DNA of 64,000 bases from contig DHEF01000044.1 in NCBI GenBank assembly GCA_002399735.1, forward strand, positions 47,292-111,291, read 5' to 3'. The stretch comes from Chitinophagaceae bacterium UBA4857 (lineage in GTDB: Bacteria > Bacteroidota > Bacteroidia > Chitinophagales > Chitinophagaceae). Shown piece by piece: positions 1 through 8,389 of this stretch (position 1 is its first letter; each line of letters opens with the position of its first letter). The translations under genes and the position numbers were made by a program. The notes below the pieces were generated by a model, which was given only the letters and a program-made list of their open reading frames with translations, was not told where the DNA came from and did not search any database.

Positions 1-231
1 GGGGTAGCGATGGAGTATGAGACTATTCATCTTGACATTGGTTACAGGATTGATTTATTAGTAGATAATAAAGTAATTATAGAAATAAAATCGGTAGAAA
101 CTTTATTAGATGTACATCATAAACAAATCATTACTTATTTAAAACTATCTGGTTTAAAGCTTGGACTACTTGTAAACTTTAATACAGATAGGATTTCACA
201 TGCTATTTTTAGAAAGGTGAATAGGTTATAA
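1..231 (+). CDS. GxxExxY family protein, 3' part (cut by window edge)
   Basis: The reading frame is open back to base 1, so the first ATG at base 10 is probably internal and the true start lies outside the window. The visible part reads 'DIGYRIDLLVDNKVIIEIKS', then a LLDVHHKQIITYLKLSG stretch and GLLVNFN, which matches the C-terminal half of the GxxExxY family (usually about 125-130 residues). The function of that family is not settled; the D..YR.D....V..E.K pattern recalls restriction-endonuclease-like folds, which is inference. It is followed directly by a cluster of CGCAGATT/AATCTGCG repeats. Family call fairly sure; function unknown. Confidence 0.8.
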   Translation, partial: GVAMEYETIHLDIGYRIDLLVDNKVIIEIKSVETLLDVHHKQIITYLKLSGLKLGLLVNFNTDRISHAIFRKVNRL

Positions 232-239
232 TTTTTTTT

Positions 240-306
240 AACGCAGATTTTCCCTCTCTTAATTTGCGTTAATCTGCGGTGTATTTAATCTGCGAAAATC
301 AGCGGG
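240..306. repeat. CGCAGATT/AATCTGCG repeat cluster behind the GxxExxY gene
   Basis: CGCAGATT at 242-249 is the reverse complement of AATCTGCG, which occurs at about 271-278 and 287-294. The arms could form alternative hairpins just after the stop codon. Such motifs are often seen next to GxxExxY genes in Bacteroidetes; that is recollection and was not checked. Confidence 0.6.
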
Positions 307-307
307 A

Positions 308-673
308 TTACTCCTTAATCATTTTTATGCCATCTAAATCATGAATACGTGGTTTGCAGGTATCCTGTATTACTTTAAACTGCATTTCGTTGGCGGTTGT
401 AAAGTTTACTCTGTAGGTGGCATAGTAATCGCCATTACAAATAGGATCAGCTTCGCTTAAAGTACCATTGGCAAAACTGTATTTACCATTGGAGAAAAGT
501 TTACCGTCAATAAAATAGTCGTGGGTACCATCGGCACGAAAAACGGCTAATACTTTTGATCCGTTTTTAAAACTGGTGTTCCAACGACCAACAATTGTGG
601 CATCAACCGTTTGTTTTTGTTTACAAGCTGCAAGACCAGTTATAATAATTAAAAGAAATAAGGATGTTTTCAT
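308..673 (-). CDS. small lipoprotein, lipocalin-like
   Basis: 121 residues. The N-terminus MKTSLFLLIIITGLAACKQ is a type II signal peptide with lipobox LAAC, so the mature protein should be a lipoprotein of the inner or outer membrane. The mature part starts with GRWNTSF and has FRADGTHDYF, GKYSF, a Cys in 'DPICNGDYY', and 'VIQDTCKPR'. The same layout (G-x-W, F-x-x-DGT-x-D, G-x-Y, two Cys near the end) is found in the lipoprotein at 878-1258, so the two are paralogues separated by a long repeat. The pattern resembles lipocalin-like small proteins of Bacteroidetes. Exact function unknown; a disulfide between the two Cys is inference. Confidence 0.75.
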   Translation of the reverse strand: MKTSLFLLIIITGLAACKQKQTVDATIVGRWNTSFKNGSKVLAVFRADGTHDYFIDGKLFSNGKYSFANGTLSEADPICNGDYYATYRVNFTTANEMQFKVIQDTCKPRIHDLDGIKMIKE

Positions 674-728
674 AATAGAAGTTTTAAGATGTAATAATTG
701 TTTATGATTGATGATTAATAAAATATAG

Positions 729-877
729 TTGAAGGGCTGCCCGATGGAAGCGAATACCCCGGTGAGGGCCCCACCCGACCACCCCAGCGCGGAGGAGGGG
801 GAAGCTAAGCAACTGTGCCGGAGTAGCAGCGTACAGCGGGAACAAAAGCTGACCGGAGTTACTACTGTTGATAGCTC
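729..877 (-). repeat. mosaic intergenic repeat, long GC-rich form (copy 2)
   Basis: A GC-rich block in AT-rich surroundings. It begins CTGCCCGATGGAAGC, continues CCCCGGTGAGG, and later has GTGCCGGAGTAGCAGCG and CAGCGGGAAC, ending in TTACTACTGTTGATAG. The same signposts (CTGCCCGATTGCAATGG, CCCGGTGAGG, GTGCCGGA, CGGGTAC) occur in the same order at 46754-46935. The two halves read as imperfect inverted repeats. A long plus-strand ORF through it looks spurious. It lies between two paralogous lipoprotein genes. Confidence 0.7.
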
Positions 878-1258
878 CTACTTGTTCATACGTTTAAAAA
901 GAAAGCGTTTTGTGCCTTCGCGGCGGTTATCGCAACTATCAATAATGGGGTCAAGGCGCATAGAATCTTTGGCCCACATGATGATTTTATAAGAACCTTT
1001 TGGGTGGGGATTACAGGAAGCGTCGTTCATGTACATGGTATCGTTATTTTGTGTGTAACGACCGCCGGCAATGGTTACTTTTCCATCTTCGATACCATCG
1101 TAAGTGCCGTCTGTTTTAAAATAGGCAATAAAATCGTGGTAGGTTTTATCGTCGTGACTGTGGTTGTAGGCCCATTTTCCTTCAAGTGAAGTGTTGTTTT
1201 CTTTGTTGGAACAGCTAAAAAAAATGGCGATAATAAAAAGGGTTAATACTGTTTTCAT
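878..1258 (-). CDS. small lipoprotein, paralogue of 308-673
   Basis: 126 residues with a type II signal peptide (MKTVLTLFIIAIFFSCSNK, lipobox FFSC). The mature part carries LEGKWAYN, YFKTDGTYDG, GGRYTQN, 'NDASCNPHPKGSYKI' and 'PIIDSCDNRREGTKRF', following the same order of conserved positions as the 121-residue lipoprotein downstream. The first residues of the signal peptides (MKT) and the two mature Cys are shared. Probably a tandem duplication later split by a repeat insertion. No known function; likely an envelope lipoprotein with a lipocalin-type barrel (inference). Confidence 0.75.
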   Translation of the reverse strand: MKTVLTLFIIAIFFSCSNKENNTSLEGKWAYNHSHDDKTYHDFIAYFKTDGTYDGIEDGKVTIAGGRYTQNNDTMYMNDASCNPHPKGSYKIIMWAKDSMRLDPIIDSCDNRREGTKRFLFKRMNK

Positions 1259-1438
1259 GTGTTTGATTTTTGATAAACCAAAACTACAATGCCAGGTAAA
1301 AAACTACGTTTGATATTGTTGCAAATACATTTGATTTTGTACTGTATTTGTTTGAAAATGAGTTAAATATGTTTTTTGTGGCAAAAATTCAACTGTAATT
1401 GGAAGCTAAAAGTAAAATGGGAATAAGTAATTAAATTT

Positions 1439-4348
1439 CTATTTTGTTTTAGCTACTTCGCTTGGCGGATAGCCAAAATGTTTGGAAAAACTGGTGGAAA
1501 AGTTGGCTGGATTACCATAACCAACCATGTAACAAACCTCGGCTACGGTGGCAATATTTTGTTGTAATAACTCATGTGCCCGCTGCATACGAATACTGCG
1601 GATAAGTTCGCCGGGGCTTTGATTTATAAGCTGCTTTAATTTACGGTGAAGTTGGGTACGGCTCAGGCCAATATCTTGCCCAAGCTGATCTGCTCCATAG
1701 CCAGTATCGTCTAAATGTGTTTCAATTGCCTGGCGGACATTATTTAGAAAAGTTTGCTCTATTGATGGCAACTGTTCGGCATTGGTAAGCCAGACATTAT
1801 GCTTACCATATTTTTCTCTTAATTGCTGACGAATGCGGATGAGGTTTTGGGTAACTGCCAATAATTCTCTTTTGTCAAAAGGTTTGGGCAGGTAAGCATC
1901 GGCACCGGTTTCTATTCCTTGTATGCGGCTATCAGCATCGGTTTTTGCCGTAAGCATAATAATGGGAATATGGCTGGTACGAGGATCAGTTTTTAAAGCT
2001 TCGCATAATTGATAGCCATTTTTTTGTGGCATCATTAAATCGGTAATAACTAATAAAGGGATTTTTTCAAATGCCAGGGTTATGCCTTCTTCGCCATTTT
2101 GGGCAGTTATTATATTGTACTGGTTGGCAAAAGACAAAGTAATAAAATCTCGCAGGTCGGCATTGTCTTCTGCTAAAAGAATTAATGGCAGCTCGTCGTC
2201 AACATTTTGGATTACCTGATTTGCGATATTGGCTTTGGCCGTTGTAATAATTGGTAACATTGAATTTTCGATAGCAGCAATAAATGGCAATTGAAGTGTA
2301 AAGTTACTACCCTCGTTTAGATTACTTGTTATGGTTATTTGCCCACCTAATAATTCTGCCAGTTCTTTTGTTAATGCCAAACCTATACCTACGCCTTCAC
2401 CGGAACGGGTATCTGTAGCATCGGCCTGATAAAAGCGGTCAAAAATGTAGGGTAATTTATTGGGCGCAATTCCAATTCCATTATCCTCTACAACAATAGT
2501 AAAAGTATTATTGTCAGCTTTGTTAACTACAACTTTAATTATTCCATTTAACCTGGAGAATTTAATGGCATTGGATAAAAGGTTTTGTACCATTTTTTCG
2601 AGTTTGTCTACATCGGCCATTAACCAAAGTTGCGGCTGTGTGCTTTGAAACTGAATGGATATATTTTTTTTATCGGCCAATGAACTGAACTGTTGTGAAA
2701 AAGTTCGCAACCATTGTACTATTTCCAGTGGTTGAGTTTCTACGGTTAGCTGTCCGCTTTCTAGTTTACTTAAATCGAGCAATTGGTTAATAAGTTGTAA
2801 TAACCGTTCGCTGTTTTGTAAAATAAATTGGGCGTATTGCCTGGATGCGGCTTCGTTGCTTTGATGCAAAAGCTCTTTTGCAGGATTGATAATTAAAGTA
2901 AGCGGCGTTTTAAATTCATGCGTAAGGTTTACAAAAAAGCGGGATTTAGCTTCATCCATTTCCCTGAGTTTTTCTGACTGCCGTCTTACTTCGGCTGTGC
3001 GTTCCATTACAGTACGTTCCAGTTCTTCGGCCTGACCGGCAATCAATTTTGTTTTTTCCTGTTCCTGTTGCAAATTATGGGCTGCCAGTTTTTTATTCTC
3101 CGTTAATTGTAACTCCAGACTACGATTAGTACGAGCTATGTTAATAGCCAGATAAACGGAAAACATAACCGGTAATACTAAACTGACAATACTCATTGTC
3201 ATCATAACTTGTTGTAAAGTAAACCAACCGTACATGTTACTACCAACAACAACACTGGCCGTTAAGTTAATAAACATGGCCACTGCAATTAACCAAAGTA
3301 ATTTATCGCCTCTTTTAATTGCCTTTGAAATAATAATGAGCCCATCAATAAGCACCAGTAATGTAAGTGAATTTATGAAAAGAATGTAAGTACTCTTGCC
3401 ATTTAAGAGGCTGGGATTGCTTTGTGTAATAACATATGCAATGAGCGCAAGCGTAAGCGTGCTGATAATAACGAATCGGACTTTAGGTATATAACCATAA
3501 CTGACATAGTAAAATAATAAGGCACTGGTAATTGGTATGAGTACTAAAGCATAAATGAATACCCAATAACATAAGTATTGCCAGTTTGGATCGGTAGAAA
3601 CCACTGTATAATACCTTGCCAGTGCTGCCAGTAAAACAACTAATACATAGATGCTATAATATAAATGTATTTTTTGTTTGGGATAAAAGAGAAATAATAA
3701 CAGGTGCAATAATACCAGCATCATTTGTACAGCCGGAGATAACAAATAGTAACCATAATTTCTTTGCGACTCAAAAGCTTGTTGGTTTAAGGTGTACGTA
3801 TCTCCTAACCAAACCTGGAAGCCGGCAAAATCATCAAAAGGTGTTTTAAAATTACTATATCTGATTGCTAATAAATGCGGTACTGTATCGCTGATGCTTA
3901 TTGGGAAAATAGTATAAGGTGCTCTGGCCACTTTTATATTAGCAGCGTTGGTAGAAAAACTCCCCACATTGCCAATAGGTTTTCCATCCCAAAATATTTG
4001 GGATGCACCATCATGATTAATACGAAGCCCCCAGGTATTAAAGGTTGATAAACTGTCCTTTTTTATCCAAATGCGGAACCAACCATACCCTTGCCATTGG
4101 GGTGGTACATTTTTAGGGTTGAAATGAGTTGTAATATTCCTCCAGCTACTGTCATTTACAGTTGGGTTAGCCCATTGCAGATTGTCGCCAGCCTGGTATT
4201 GCCACAGGTATTGCTGCAGCGCTACATAGTTATTTTTATTAGCTAGATTATTAAGCTGTACAACAGTTGGTTGTGCCTTTGCAACCAGGGCACATAAAAA
4301 AAACAATACACAAAATATGGTTAGGTGCTTTAGCATAGTGCTATACAA
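1439..4348 (-). CDS. hybrid sensor histidine kinase/response regulator/AraC protein (7TMR-DISM type)
   Basis: 969 residues, a complete two-component pathway in one chain. In order: signal peptide ending VAKAQ; periplasmic sensor to about 190 that resembles a jelly-roll/7TMR-DISM extracellular domain; seven hydrophobic segments at about 195-405; a coiled linker; HisKA with H-box FFVNLTHEFKTPLTLI (His about 474); HATPase with LLSNAIKFS, VEDNGIGIAP and GIGLALTKELAELLGG; a receiver with LILLAEDNADL, VITDLMMPQ (Asp about 769) and IIMLTAKT, Lys in LPKPFDK; and a C-terminal AraC HTH from about 865 (LGQDIGLSRTQLHRKL and VCYMVGYGNPANFSTSFSKH). All catalytic residues are present. Such proteins usually sense a carbohydrate or small ligand and switch on a nearby locus, but no obvious target operon adjoins it. 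Putative promoter at 4382-4410. Confidence 0.95.
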   Translation of the reverse strand: MYSTMLKHLTIFCVLFFLCALVAKAQPTVVQLNNLANKNNYVALQQYLWQYQAGDNLQWANPTVNDSSWRNITTHFNPKNVPPQWQGYGWFRIWIKKDSLSTFNTWGLRINHDGASQIFWDGKPIGNVGSFSTNAANIKVARAPYTIFPISISDTVPHLLAIRYSNFKTPFDDFAGFQVWLGDTYTLNQQAFESQRNYGYYLLSPAVQMMLVLLHLLLFLFYPKQKIHLYYSIYVLVVLLAALARYYTVVSTDPNWQYLCYWVFIYALVLIPITSALLFYYVSYGYIPKVRFVIISTLTLALIAYVITQSNPSLLNGKSTYILFINSLTLLVLIDGLIIISKAIKRGDKLLWLIAVAMFINLTASVVVGSNMYGWFTLQQVMMTMSIVSLVLPVMFSVYLAINIARTNRSLELQLTENKKLAAHNLQQEQEKTKLIAGQAEELERTVMERTAEVRRQSEKLREMDEAKSRFFVNLTHEFKTPLTLIINPAKELLHQSNEAASRQYAQFILQNSERLLQLINQLLDLSKLESGQLTVETQPLEIVQWLRTFSQQFSSLADKKNISIQFQSTQPQLWLMADVDKLEKMVQNLLSNAIKFSRLNGIIKVVVNKADNNTFTIVVEDNGIGIAPNKLPYIFDRFYQADATDTRSGEGVGIGLALTKELAELLGGQITITSNLNEGSNFTLQLPFIAAIENSMLPIITTAKANIANQVIQNVDDELPLILLAEDNADLRDFITLSFANQYNIITAQNGEEGITLAFEKIPLLVITDLMMPQKNGYQLCEALKTDPRTSHIPIIMLTAKTDADSRIQGIETGADAYLPKPFDKRELLAVTQNLIRIRQQLREKYGKHNVWLTNAEQLPSIEQTFLNNVRQAIETHLDDTGYGADQLGQDIGLSRTQLHRKLKQLINQSPGELIRSIRMQRAHELLQQNIATVAEVCYMVGYGNPANFSTSFSKHFGYPPSEVAKTK

Positions 4349-4381
4349 AAATTCAGGCAGCTAATTTGTTGTTACCTATAC

Positions 4382-4410
4382 CAAATATAACAAAGAAAAC
4401 AATTTGCCAA
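4382..4410 (-). promoter_or_regulatory. putative promoter of the hybrid sensor gene
   Basis: Read on the minus strand, TATATTTG (4382-4389) matches the Bacteroidetes -7 element TAnnTTTG, and TTG (4408-4410) lies 18 bp upstream as a -33 element. The start codon is about 34 bp downstream. Confidence 0.55.
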
Positions 4411-4512
4411 TAAGTAATATGTTTATGTGCTGATTGGGTGAAACCATTTGAAAATTAGTTAATTTGAAAATTTGGGAATGAGAGCTTCCTATATTAGTAG
4501 GGAACTTAACAA

Positions 4513-4582
4513 ATGCCCAATAGAATTACCGAACGATGCAGTGAGTGACACAACAGACGATGATAGTAGTAATGCTGCTGAC
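4513..4582 (+). repeat. mosaic intergenic repeat, copy 1
   Basis: Reads GCCCAATAGAATTACCGAA, GATGCAGTGAGTGACACAAC, AGACGATGATAGTAGTAATG, CTGCTGAC. This is the 'GTGACACAACAG' variant, nearly the reverse complement of the copy at 33470-33543. It fills most of the 325-bp gap between the sensor gene and the Trp-rich protein operon. Confidence 0.8.
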
Positions 4583-4585
4583 TAA

Positions 4586-4621
4586 ATAAAAAAAAGGCCG
4601 CCCTATGATTAAGGCAGCCTT
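4586..4621 (-). terminator. terminator of the ferritin-like/Trp-rich operon
   Basis: AAGGCCGCC (4594-4602) pairs with GGCAGCCTT (4613-4621) with one mismatch. On the minus strand the stem is followed by a run of eight or more T. It lies 53 bp past the stop of the Trp-rich protein gene. Confidence 0.75.
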
Positions 4622-4673
4622 ATGGATAGTGTACGTATTAGAAAATCGCTATCCTACTACTAATGGAACAAGT

Positions 4674-5078
4674 TTATGCGTTTACCCACAGCGTCCATTT
4701 ATCGTCAAACTTGTACCACTTTCCGTCGGATCCTTCCCATTTCCATTCGGGAACTTCCGCCCAATTGTTACCGTCTGTTGTCCAAACAAGTTTGCCGTTA
4801 TTAATTTTAAGCCATTTGTTGTCTTTATCGGCCCACATACCGTTTTCTACTGCGGCCCATTTTTTACCATCGGCGCTCGACCAAAGTTTTGCCTCCTTAT
4901 CTAACTTGTACCAATAAGTTTTACCATCTTTTTTACCGGCCCAAGTTCCTGTTTTTGATTTTTTCCAATCGGCCAGGCTAATAACTGTAGATGTACCGGG
5001 TTCATTGTTAGCTATTGCGGGTGTGATAGTTAAAAAGCCAAAGGCCATTAAACTTAACACGATGATTTTCTTTTTCAT
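4674..5078 (-). CDS. Trp-rich secreted repeat protein
   Basis: 134 residues with a signal peptide (MKKKIIVLSLMAFGFLTITPAIA). The mature part of about 110 residues contains 14 Trp in short imperfect repeats: 'GTWAGKKDGKTYWYKLD', 'KLWSSADGKKWAAVENGMW', DKDNKWLKINNGKLVW, TTDGNNWAEVPEW and GSDGKWYKFDDKW. The D/N-G-K-x-W spacing suggests stacked beta-hairpins, as in Trp-rich glycan- or wall-binding repeats; that is structural inference. Last gene of a minus-strand operon after two ferritin-like proteins (gap 43 bp), followed by a terminator. I do not recognise the family. Confidence 0.8.
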   Translation of the reverse strand: MKKKIIVLSLMAFGFLTITPAIANNEPGTSTVISLADWKKSKTGTWAGKKDGKTYWYKLDKEAKLWSSADGKKWAAVENGMWADKDNKWLKINNGKLVWTTDGNNWAEVPEWKWEGSDGKWYKFDDKWTLWVNA

Positions 5079-5121
5079 ATTTTCTATTTTTTAAATAGTG
5101 ATTGATTTTTATTAAAATGTT

Positions 5122-5931
5122 TTAGCTTATAAAAGGGTCAACGATGGCTAATACCTGTGCTTCGGTTAGTGGTTCATCAAAGCTTTCGCTGGCAGCAGAT
5201 GCACTTACAAATTGCGCTATGTTAATAGTTGCCTGTGTTGTTAGTTCCTCCCCATCGTAACTGGCTTGTACCGCAGCACCTATGCCGGAATCTTTACCGG
5301 TAATCCAGGGTTTAACATTGGCACCTCTTGCTTTACGCATGTAACGTATATGTGCTGCATGGCGGGCTTCTACTGCATGAATTTGTAAGGCCGCGGTTAA
5401 TACATCGTTATTACTGATTAACTCACCGGCTTTGCCTTTGTAAGCCCTTACCCCTGTATCTTCAAAAGTTTGGGCTACTGCTAAGAAGGTATCGTAATTT
5501 GTAAATACATTACTAAAAGCACCACCAGCGGTAAAATCAAATGTTGGTTTTGTTACGGCTGTACCACCCATTGACATAATCACTTTCCTTAAAAAAGCTA
5601 CGTGTGCAATTTCATGATCACGGATGGTTTTAATAGCACCTTCTGCCGGTGTACCTGCCGGTACAATGCCGGAGTCTACACCTTTAATATAAAATTCAGA
5701 TTCCAGATACTCCAATGTTAAAGCATAGTTTAAAACTTTTACTATACCGCTGCCACCTGTCTGACCATAGGATTTTTTAAACAAGCCACCCAATGCTAGT
5801 GGTAATGCTGCCAGTGCAATTTTCCCACTAGCACTTGTAAAGCGTTGCATGATGCTCCGGCGTGTATCCATCCGGTCATAAACTTCCGGATCTACTTTTT
5901 CAATTTCATTGAATATATGTTGCATGTTCAT
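5122..5931 (-). CDS. ferritin-like domain protein (desiccation-related type)
   Basis: 269 residues. A hydrophobic stretch with a weak arginine pair precedes the core (RRSIMQRFTSASGKIALAAL, about 24-43). The ferritin-like four-helix core carries the metal-ligand style motifs LEYLESEFYIKG, 'IRDHEIAHVAFLRK', TFEDTGVRAYKG and HAVEARHAAHIRYMR, i.e. two E..H/E...E patterns expected of a di-metal ferritin-like (Ferritin_2) protein. It is paralogous to the next gene upstream and 30 bp from it. The substrate is unknown; members are annotated as desiccation-related or stress proteins. Likely exported through the N-terminal segment (inference). Confidence 0.88.
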   Translation of the reverse strand: MNMQHIFNEIEKVDPEVYDRMDTRRSIMQRFTSASGKIALAALPLALGGLFKKSYGQTGGSGIVKVLNYALTLEYLESEFYIKGVDSGIVPAGTPAEGAIKTIRDHEIAHVAFLRKVIMSMGGTAVTKPTFDFTAGGAFSNVFTNYDTFLAVAQTFEDTGVRAYKGKAGELISNNDVLTAALQIHAVEARHAAHIRYMRKARGANVKPWITGKDSGIGAAVQASYDGEELTTQATINIAQFVSASAASESFDEPLTEAQVLAIVDPFIS

Positions 5932-5961
5932 AACTGTAAATTTTTAGTTGATTGAATGGAT

Positions 5962-6675
5962 TTATTGTTTAGGAAGATTACCGCCCCACAAAACCGATTT
6001 TAAAAATGGTTTTGCGGCTGCCAATACTATATCCGGGGATTTAGCACCATCTAATCCGTCAGCATCAATAACGGTGCTATCGGCAAAAGTGCCATTACTA
6101 ATCAGGTCTCTGATTAATGCGGCATGACGTGCTTCTACCGAAACAATTTTACCTGCCAGTAATAAATTACCACCATCAACAATTAATTTACCGGCACCAT
6201 TGTAAGCAGCTACACCTAAATCCTCAAAAGTTTTGGCTGTAGCCAGTACACTTGCTCTGTTGGAAAAATTGATTGCCGAAAAGTTTACTTCCAAACCGGG
6301 AATTGCATTTGTCTTTAATGCTGTTTTGAAAAATTCACGGTGAGCAATTTCATGATCACGAATGTCGGTAAGCAAAGCCAGTTCGGCTGTAGTTATACCG
6401 GCATAAGGTGATGCAATTACTGCTGTGTAAAATGCGGCTTCTAATTGCTCAAGCGCATAAGCATAGTTAAGTATACCCACGTCTCCTTTACCCAAATCAA
6501 TGCTACCCGCAGGTGCCGTTGACATGTTGTTATCATCCTTTTTACATGCGTACAATGCAGCTGCAGTGGCTGCGGCCATACCGGCATAAGACAGGAACTT
6601 TCTACGATTTACTTTTGCTGCATCCTCTGCCTGAATAGCTATTGGCATAGCAGGTTTTTCGAGTTTAGTATCCAT
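5962..6675 (-). CDS. ferritin-like domain lipoprotein
   Basis: 237 residues. The N-terminus has NRRKFLSYAGMAAATAAALY followed by ACKKDD: a twin-arginine style signal with a possible lipobox LYAC, so probably folded and metallated before export. The core repeats the pattern of its neighbour: LNYAYALEQLEAAFYTAV, 'IRDHEIAHREFFKTAL', AKTFEDLGVAAYNG, VSVEARHAALIRDL, giving a complete set of acidic and His ligands for a di-metal site. First gene of the three-gene operon 5962/5122/4674. No promoter match found in the 100 bp upstream; a terminator for the anti-sigma transcript separates it from the sigma pair, which may control it (inference). Confidence 0.9.
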   Translation of the reverse strand: MDTKLEKPAMPIAIQAEDAAKVNRRKFLSYAGMAAATAAALYACKKDDNNMSTAPAGSIDLGKGDVGILNYAYALEQLEAAFYTAVIASPYAGITTAELALLTDIRDHEIAHREFFKTALKTNAIPGLEVNFSAINFSNRASVLATAKTFEDLGVAAYNGAGKLIVDGGNLLLAGKIVSVEARHAALIRDLISNGTFADSTVIDADGLDGAKSPDIVLAAAKPFLKSVLWGGNLPKQ

Positions 6676-6789
6676 AAAAAAATGTTTTAACGTGAATGAA
6701 TTTTGTGAGCAATAATGAAAGGAGGCGTTGTATAATTATATACGAGCAGTGAAAAGGATTTGGATTTAATTATTAAAAAAATTATAAAT

Positions 6790-6824
6790 AAAAAAAAGCC
6801 GCCCTGTTAATTGGCGGCTTTTTA
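6790..6824 (-). terminator. terminator behind the sigma/anti-sigma pair
   Basis: AAAAAGCCGCC (6793-6803) pairs with GGCGGCTTTTT (6813-6823), loop of nine bases. On the minus strand it ends in a T-run and follows the anti-sigma stop by about 20 bp. Confidence 0.85.
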
Positions 6825-6844
6825 CGAGTAATAAAGGGCAGTTA

Positions 6845-7660
6845 TTATCCTGTTATTTTACCCAATACATATAATTGTTCAAGGTTTGGTGTTGGACTAC
6901 CACCGGCATTTTCCAATGTTATAGCAAATGCCTGGGCTTCACTTATGTTTTTAGCAGTACATATATTATCACAATCTTGTAGCACACCCGCATCAACCGG
7001 TTTGCCATCTACCAATGCCCAAAGCTGGTATTGTTTTCCGGAAGGTGCGGCAGGTAATTGATTGGCCACTAAATAAACTGCGGCGGTTTTTTTATTCCAA
7101 AAAACAGTAGCGGTATAATTTTCTTTACCGGCCATGGGAACTTTAATGTAATCAGGCGATGAAAAAATTTCAGCAGACTTAGTATAAGCAGTTAGTTGTG
7201 TTTGCTGTTGTTTATTTTGTTGTGCTAGTTGTGTGTTCAGGTTATTTAAATCGGCATAAGCTTCATTAACCTTTGTATATTTTTGGTATAAATAAATATT
7301 GACCGCAGCACTGGCAATTAATAAAATAATAGCCGCCGCTGAAAGGTATTTAAAAATACTTACGTTTTTTGGTTTGGTTGTTGTTAAAGGTTCAATAGCG
7401 GGAATGTTTTTTTGTACACCTTGCTCATCAGCAGAAATATTACTGATAGCCTGTAAAAAATTATTCTTTCCTGCTGCCGGTGCGGCAGTAGCTTGTTGCA
7501 TGGCTGTTTGCTCCAGCCATAACTCACATTGGTAGGCATACTCCTCTACTTCCGGATGTTGTAAACGCAGTTGTTGCAATTCTGCAACGTCTTTGTCGTC
7601 CGCAAGTCCCATCACAACAGTTTCTATGATGCCACTTTGTATGTACTCGTTTATATTCAC
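6845..7660 (-). CDS. anti-sigma factor, RskA/anti-sigma-K type
   Basis: 271 residues. N-terminal cytoplasmic zinc-less anti-sigma domain (MNINEYIQSGIIETVVMGLA), one membrane segment at about 99-120 (YLSAAAIILLIASAAVNIYL), a short coiled coil, and a periplasmic RskA domain with 'AVYLVANQLPAAPSGKQYQL', WALVDGKPVDAG and FAITLENAGGSPTPN. The start codon overlaps the stop of the ECF sigma gene by four bases, so the two are translationally coupled. The protein should hold the sigma factor at the membrane until a signal leads to its release, by analogy with RskA-SigK. A natural target is the adjoining ferritin-like operon (inference). Confidence 0.92.
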   Translation of the reverse strand: MNINEYIQSGIIETVVMGLADDKDVAELQQLRLQHPEVEEYAYQCELWLEQTAMQQATAAPAAGKNNFLQAISNISADEQGVQKNIPAIEPLTTTKPKNVSIFKYLSAAAIILLIASAAVNIYLYQKYTKVNEAYADLNNLNTQLAQQNKQQQTQLTAYTKSAEIFSSPDYIKVPMAGKENYTATVFWNKKTAAVYLVANQLPAAPSGKQYQLWALVDGKPVDAGVLQDCDNICTAKNISEAQAFAITLENAGGSPTPNLEQLYVLGKITG

Positions 7661-8205
7661 TTTTCTATACTAAAATTTTTCCTTAATTGCAGTAGTGCTG
7701 CCCGCATTCTTGTTTTAACGGTTCCTAACGGAATATTTAATAATGTCGATATTTCCTCTTGTGTGTACCCTTGCGAATATGACAGTTCAATAATTTCTTT
7801 AAACTCATTTTTTAAATGATGTATTAAACTTGTAATACCCGACGAGTCAGGTATGCTATCTGTCATATCTTCTCTGTTCAAATTTATATCATCTAACTGT
7901 TCTGTTCGTTGTTCATTTTGCCAGCCCTTGCTTTTTAACACATCAATCGCTGTGTTTCGGGCAATATTATACATCCAGGTAAAAAGTCTTCCCTTCGTTG
8001 CATCATATTTTTCAATCTGACGCCAAATCTTCACAAAAACATCTTGTAATATATCGGAAGCAATTCCTTGATCCGGTACCAATTGTTGAATTACACCATT
8101 TAGGGCACCTGAATAGTTATCATAGAGATATGCGAAAGCTGACTGGTCTTTCAGTTTTAATAATTGAGCCAGTTCAGGCTCCGAATATTTAAGTAATGTA
8201 GTCAA
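7657..8205 (-). CDS. ECF RNA polymerase sigma factor
   Basis: 182 residues. Region 2: 'FAYLYDNYSGALNGVIQQLV', ILQDVFVKIWRQIEKYD and TWMYNIARNTAIDVL (-10 recognition). Region 4: IIELSYSQGYTQEEIS and LLNIPLGTVKTRMRAALLQL (-35 recognition helix). Length and motifs fit a SigK-like ECF factor. It comes first in an operon with its anti-sigma factor (ATGA overlap). No clear promoter was recognised in the AT-rich 184 bp between this gene and the divergent AraC regulator at 8390. Confidence 0.95.
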   Translation of the reverse strand: MTTLLKYSEPELAQLLKLKDQSAFAYLYDNYSGALNGVIQQLVPDQGIASDILQDVFVKIWRQIEKYDATKGRLFTWMYNIARNTAIDVLKSKGWQNEQRTEQLDDINLNREDMTDSIPDSSGITSLIHHLKNEFKEIIELSYSQGYTQEEISTLLNIPLGTVKTRMRAALLQLRKNFSIEK

Positions 8206-8389
8206 TTGAATAGCGATAAATTCTAATACCTAAATATATACGATATACAATGAGCAAAAGATTTAGTGCATAAAAATATTTTTATACAATCGTAAAATAT
8301 TGCTTATCAATATATTACTTATTTTAATAATCTTTATTTACGGCTTCTTCTATTATCTTTTATTAACTTTATAGCAAACCATTATTTTA

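Noticed and set aside
729..992. 87-codon ORF on the plus strand through the GC-rich block
   Set aside because: It lies over a repeat and then antisense to the lipoprotein gene at 878-1258; composition is not protein-like and the DNA matches the repeat at 46754.
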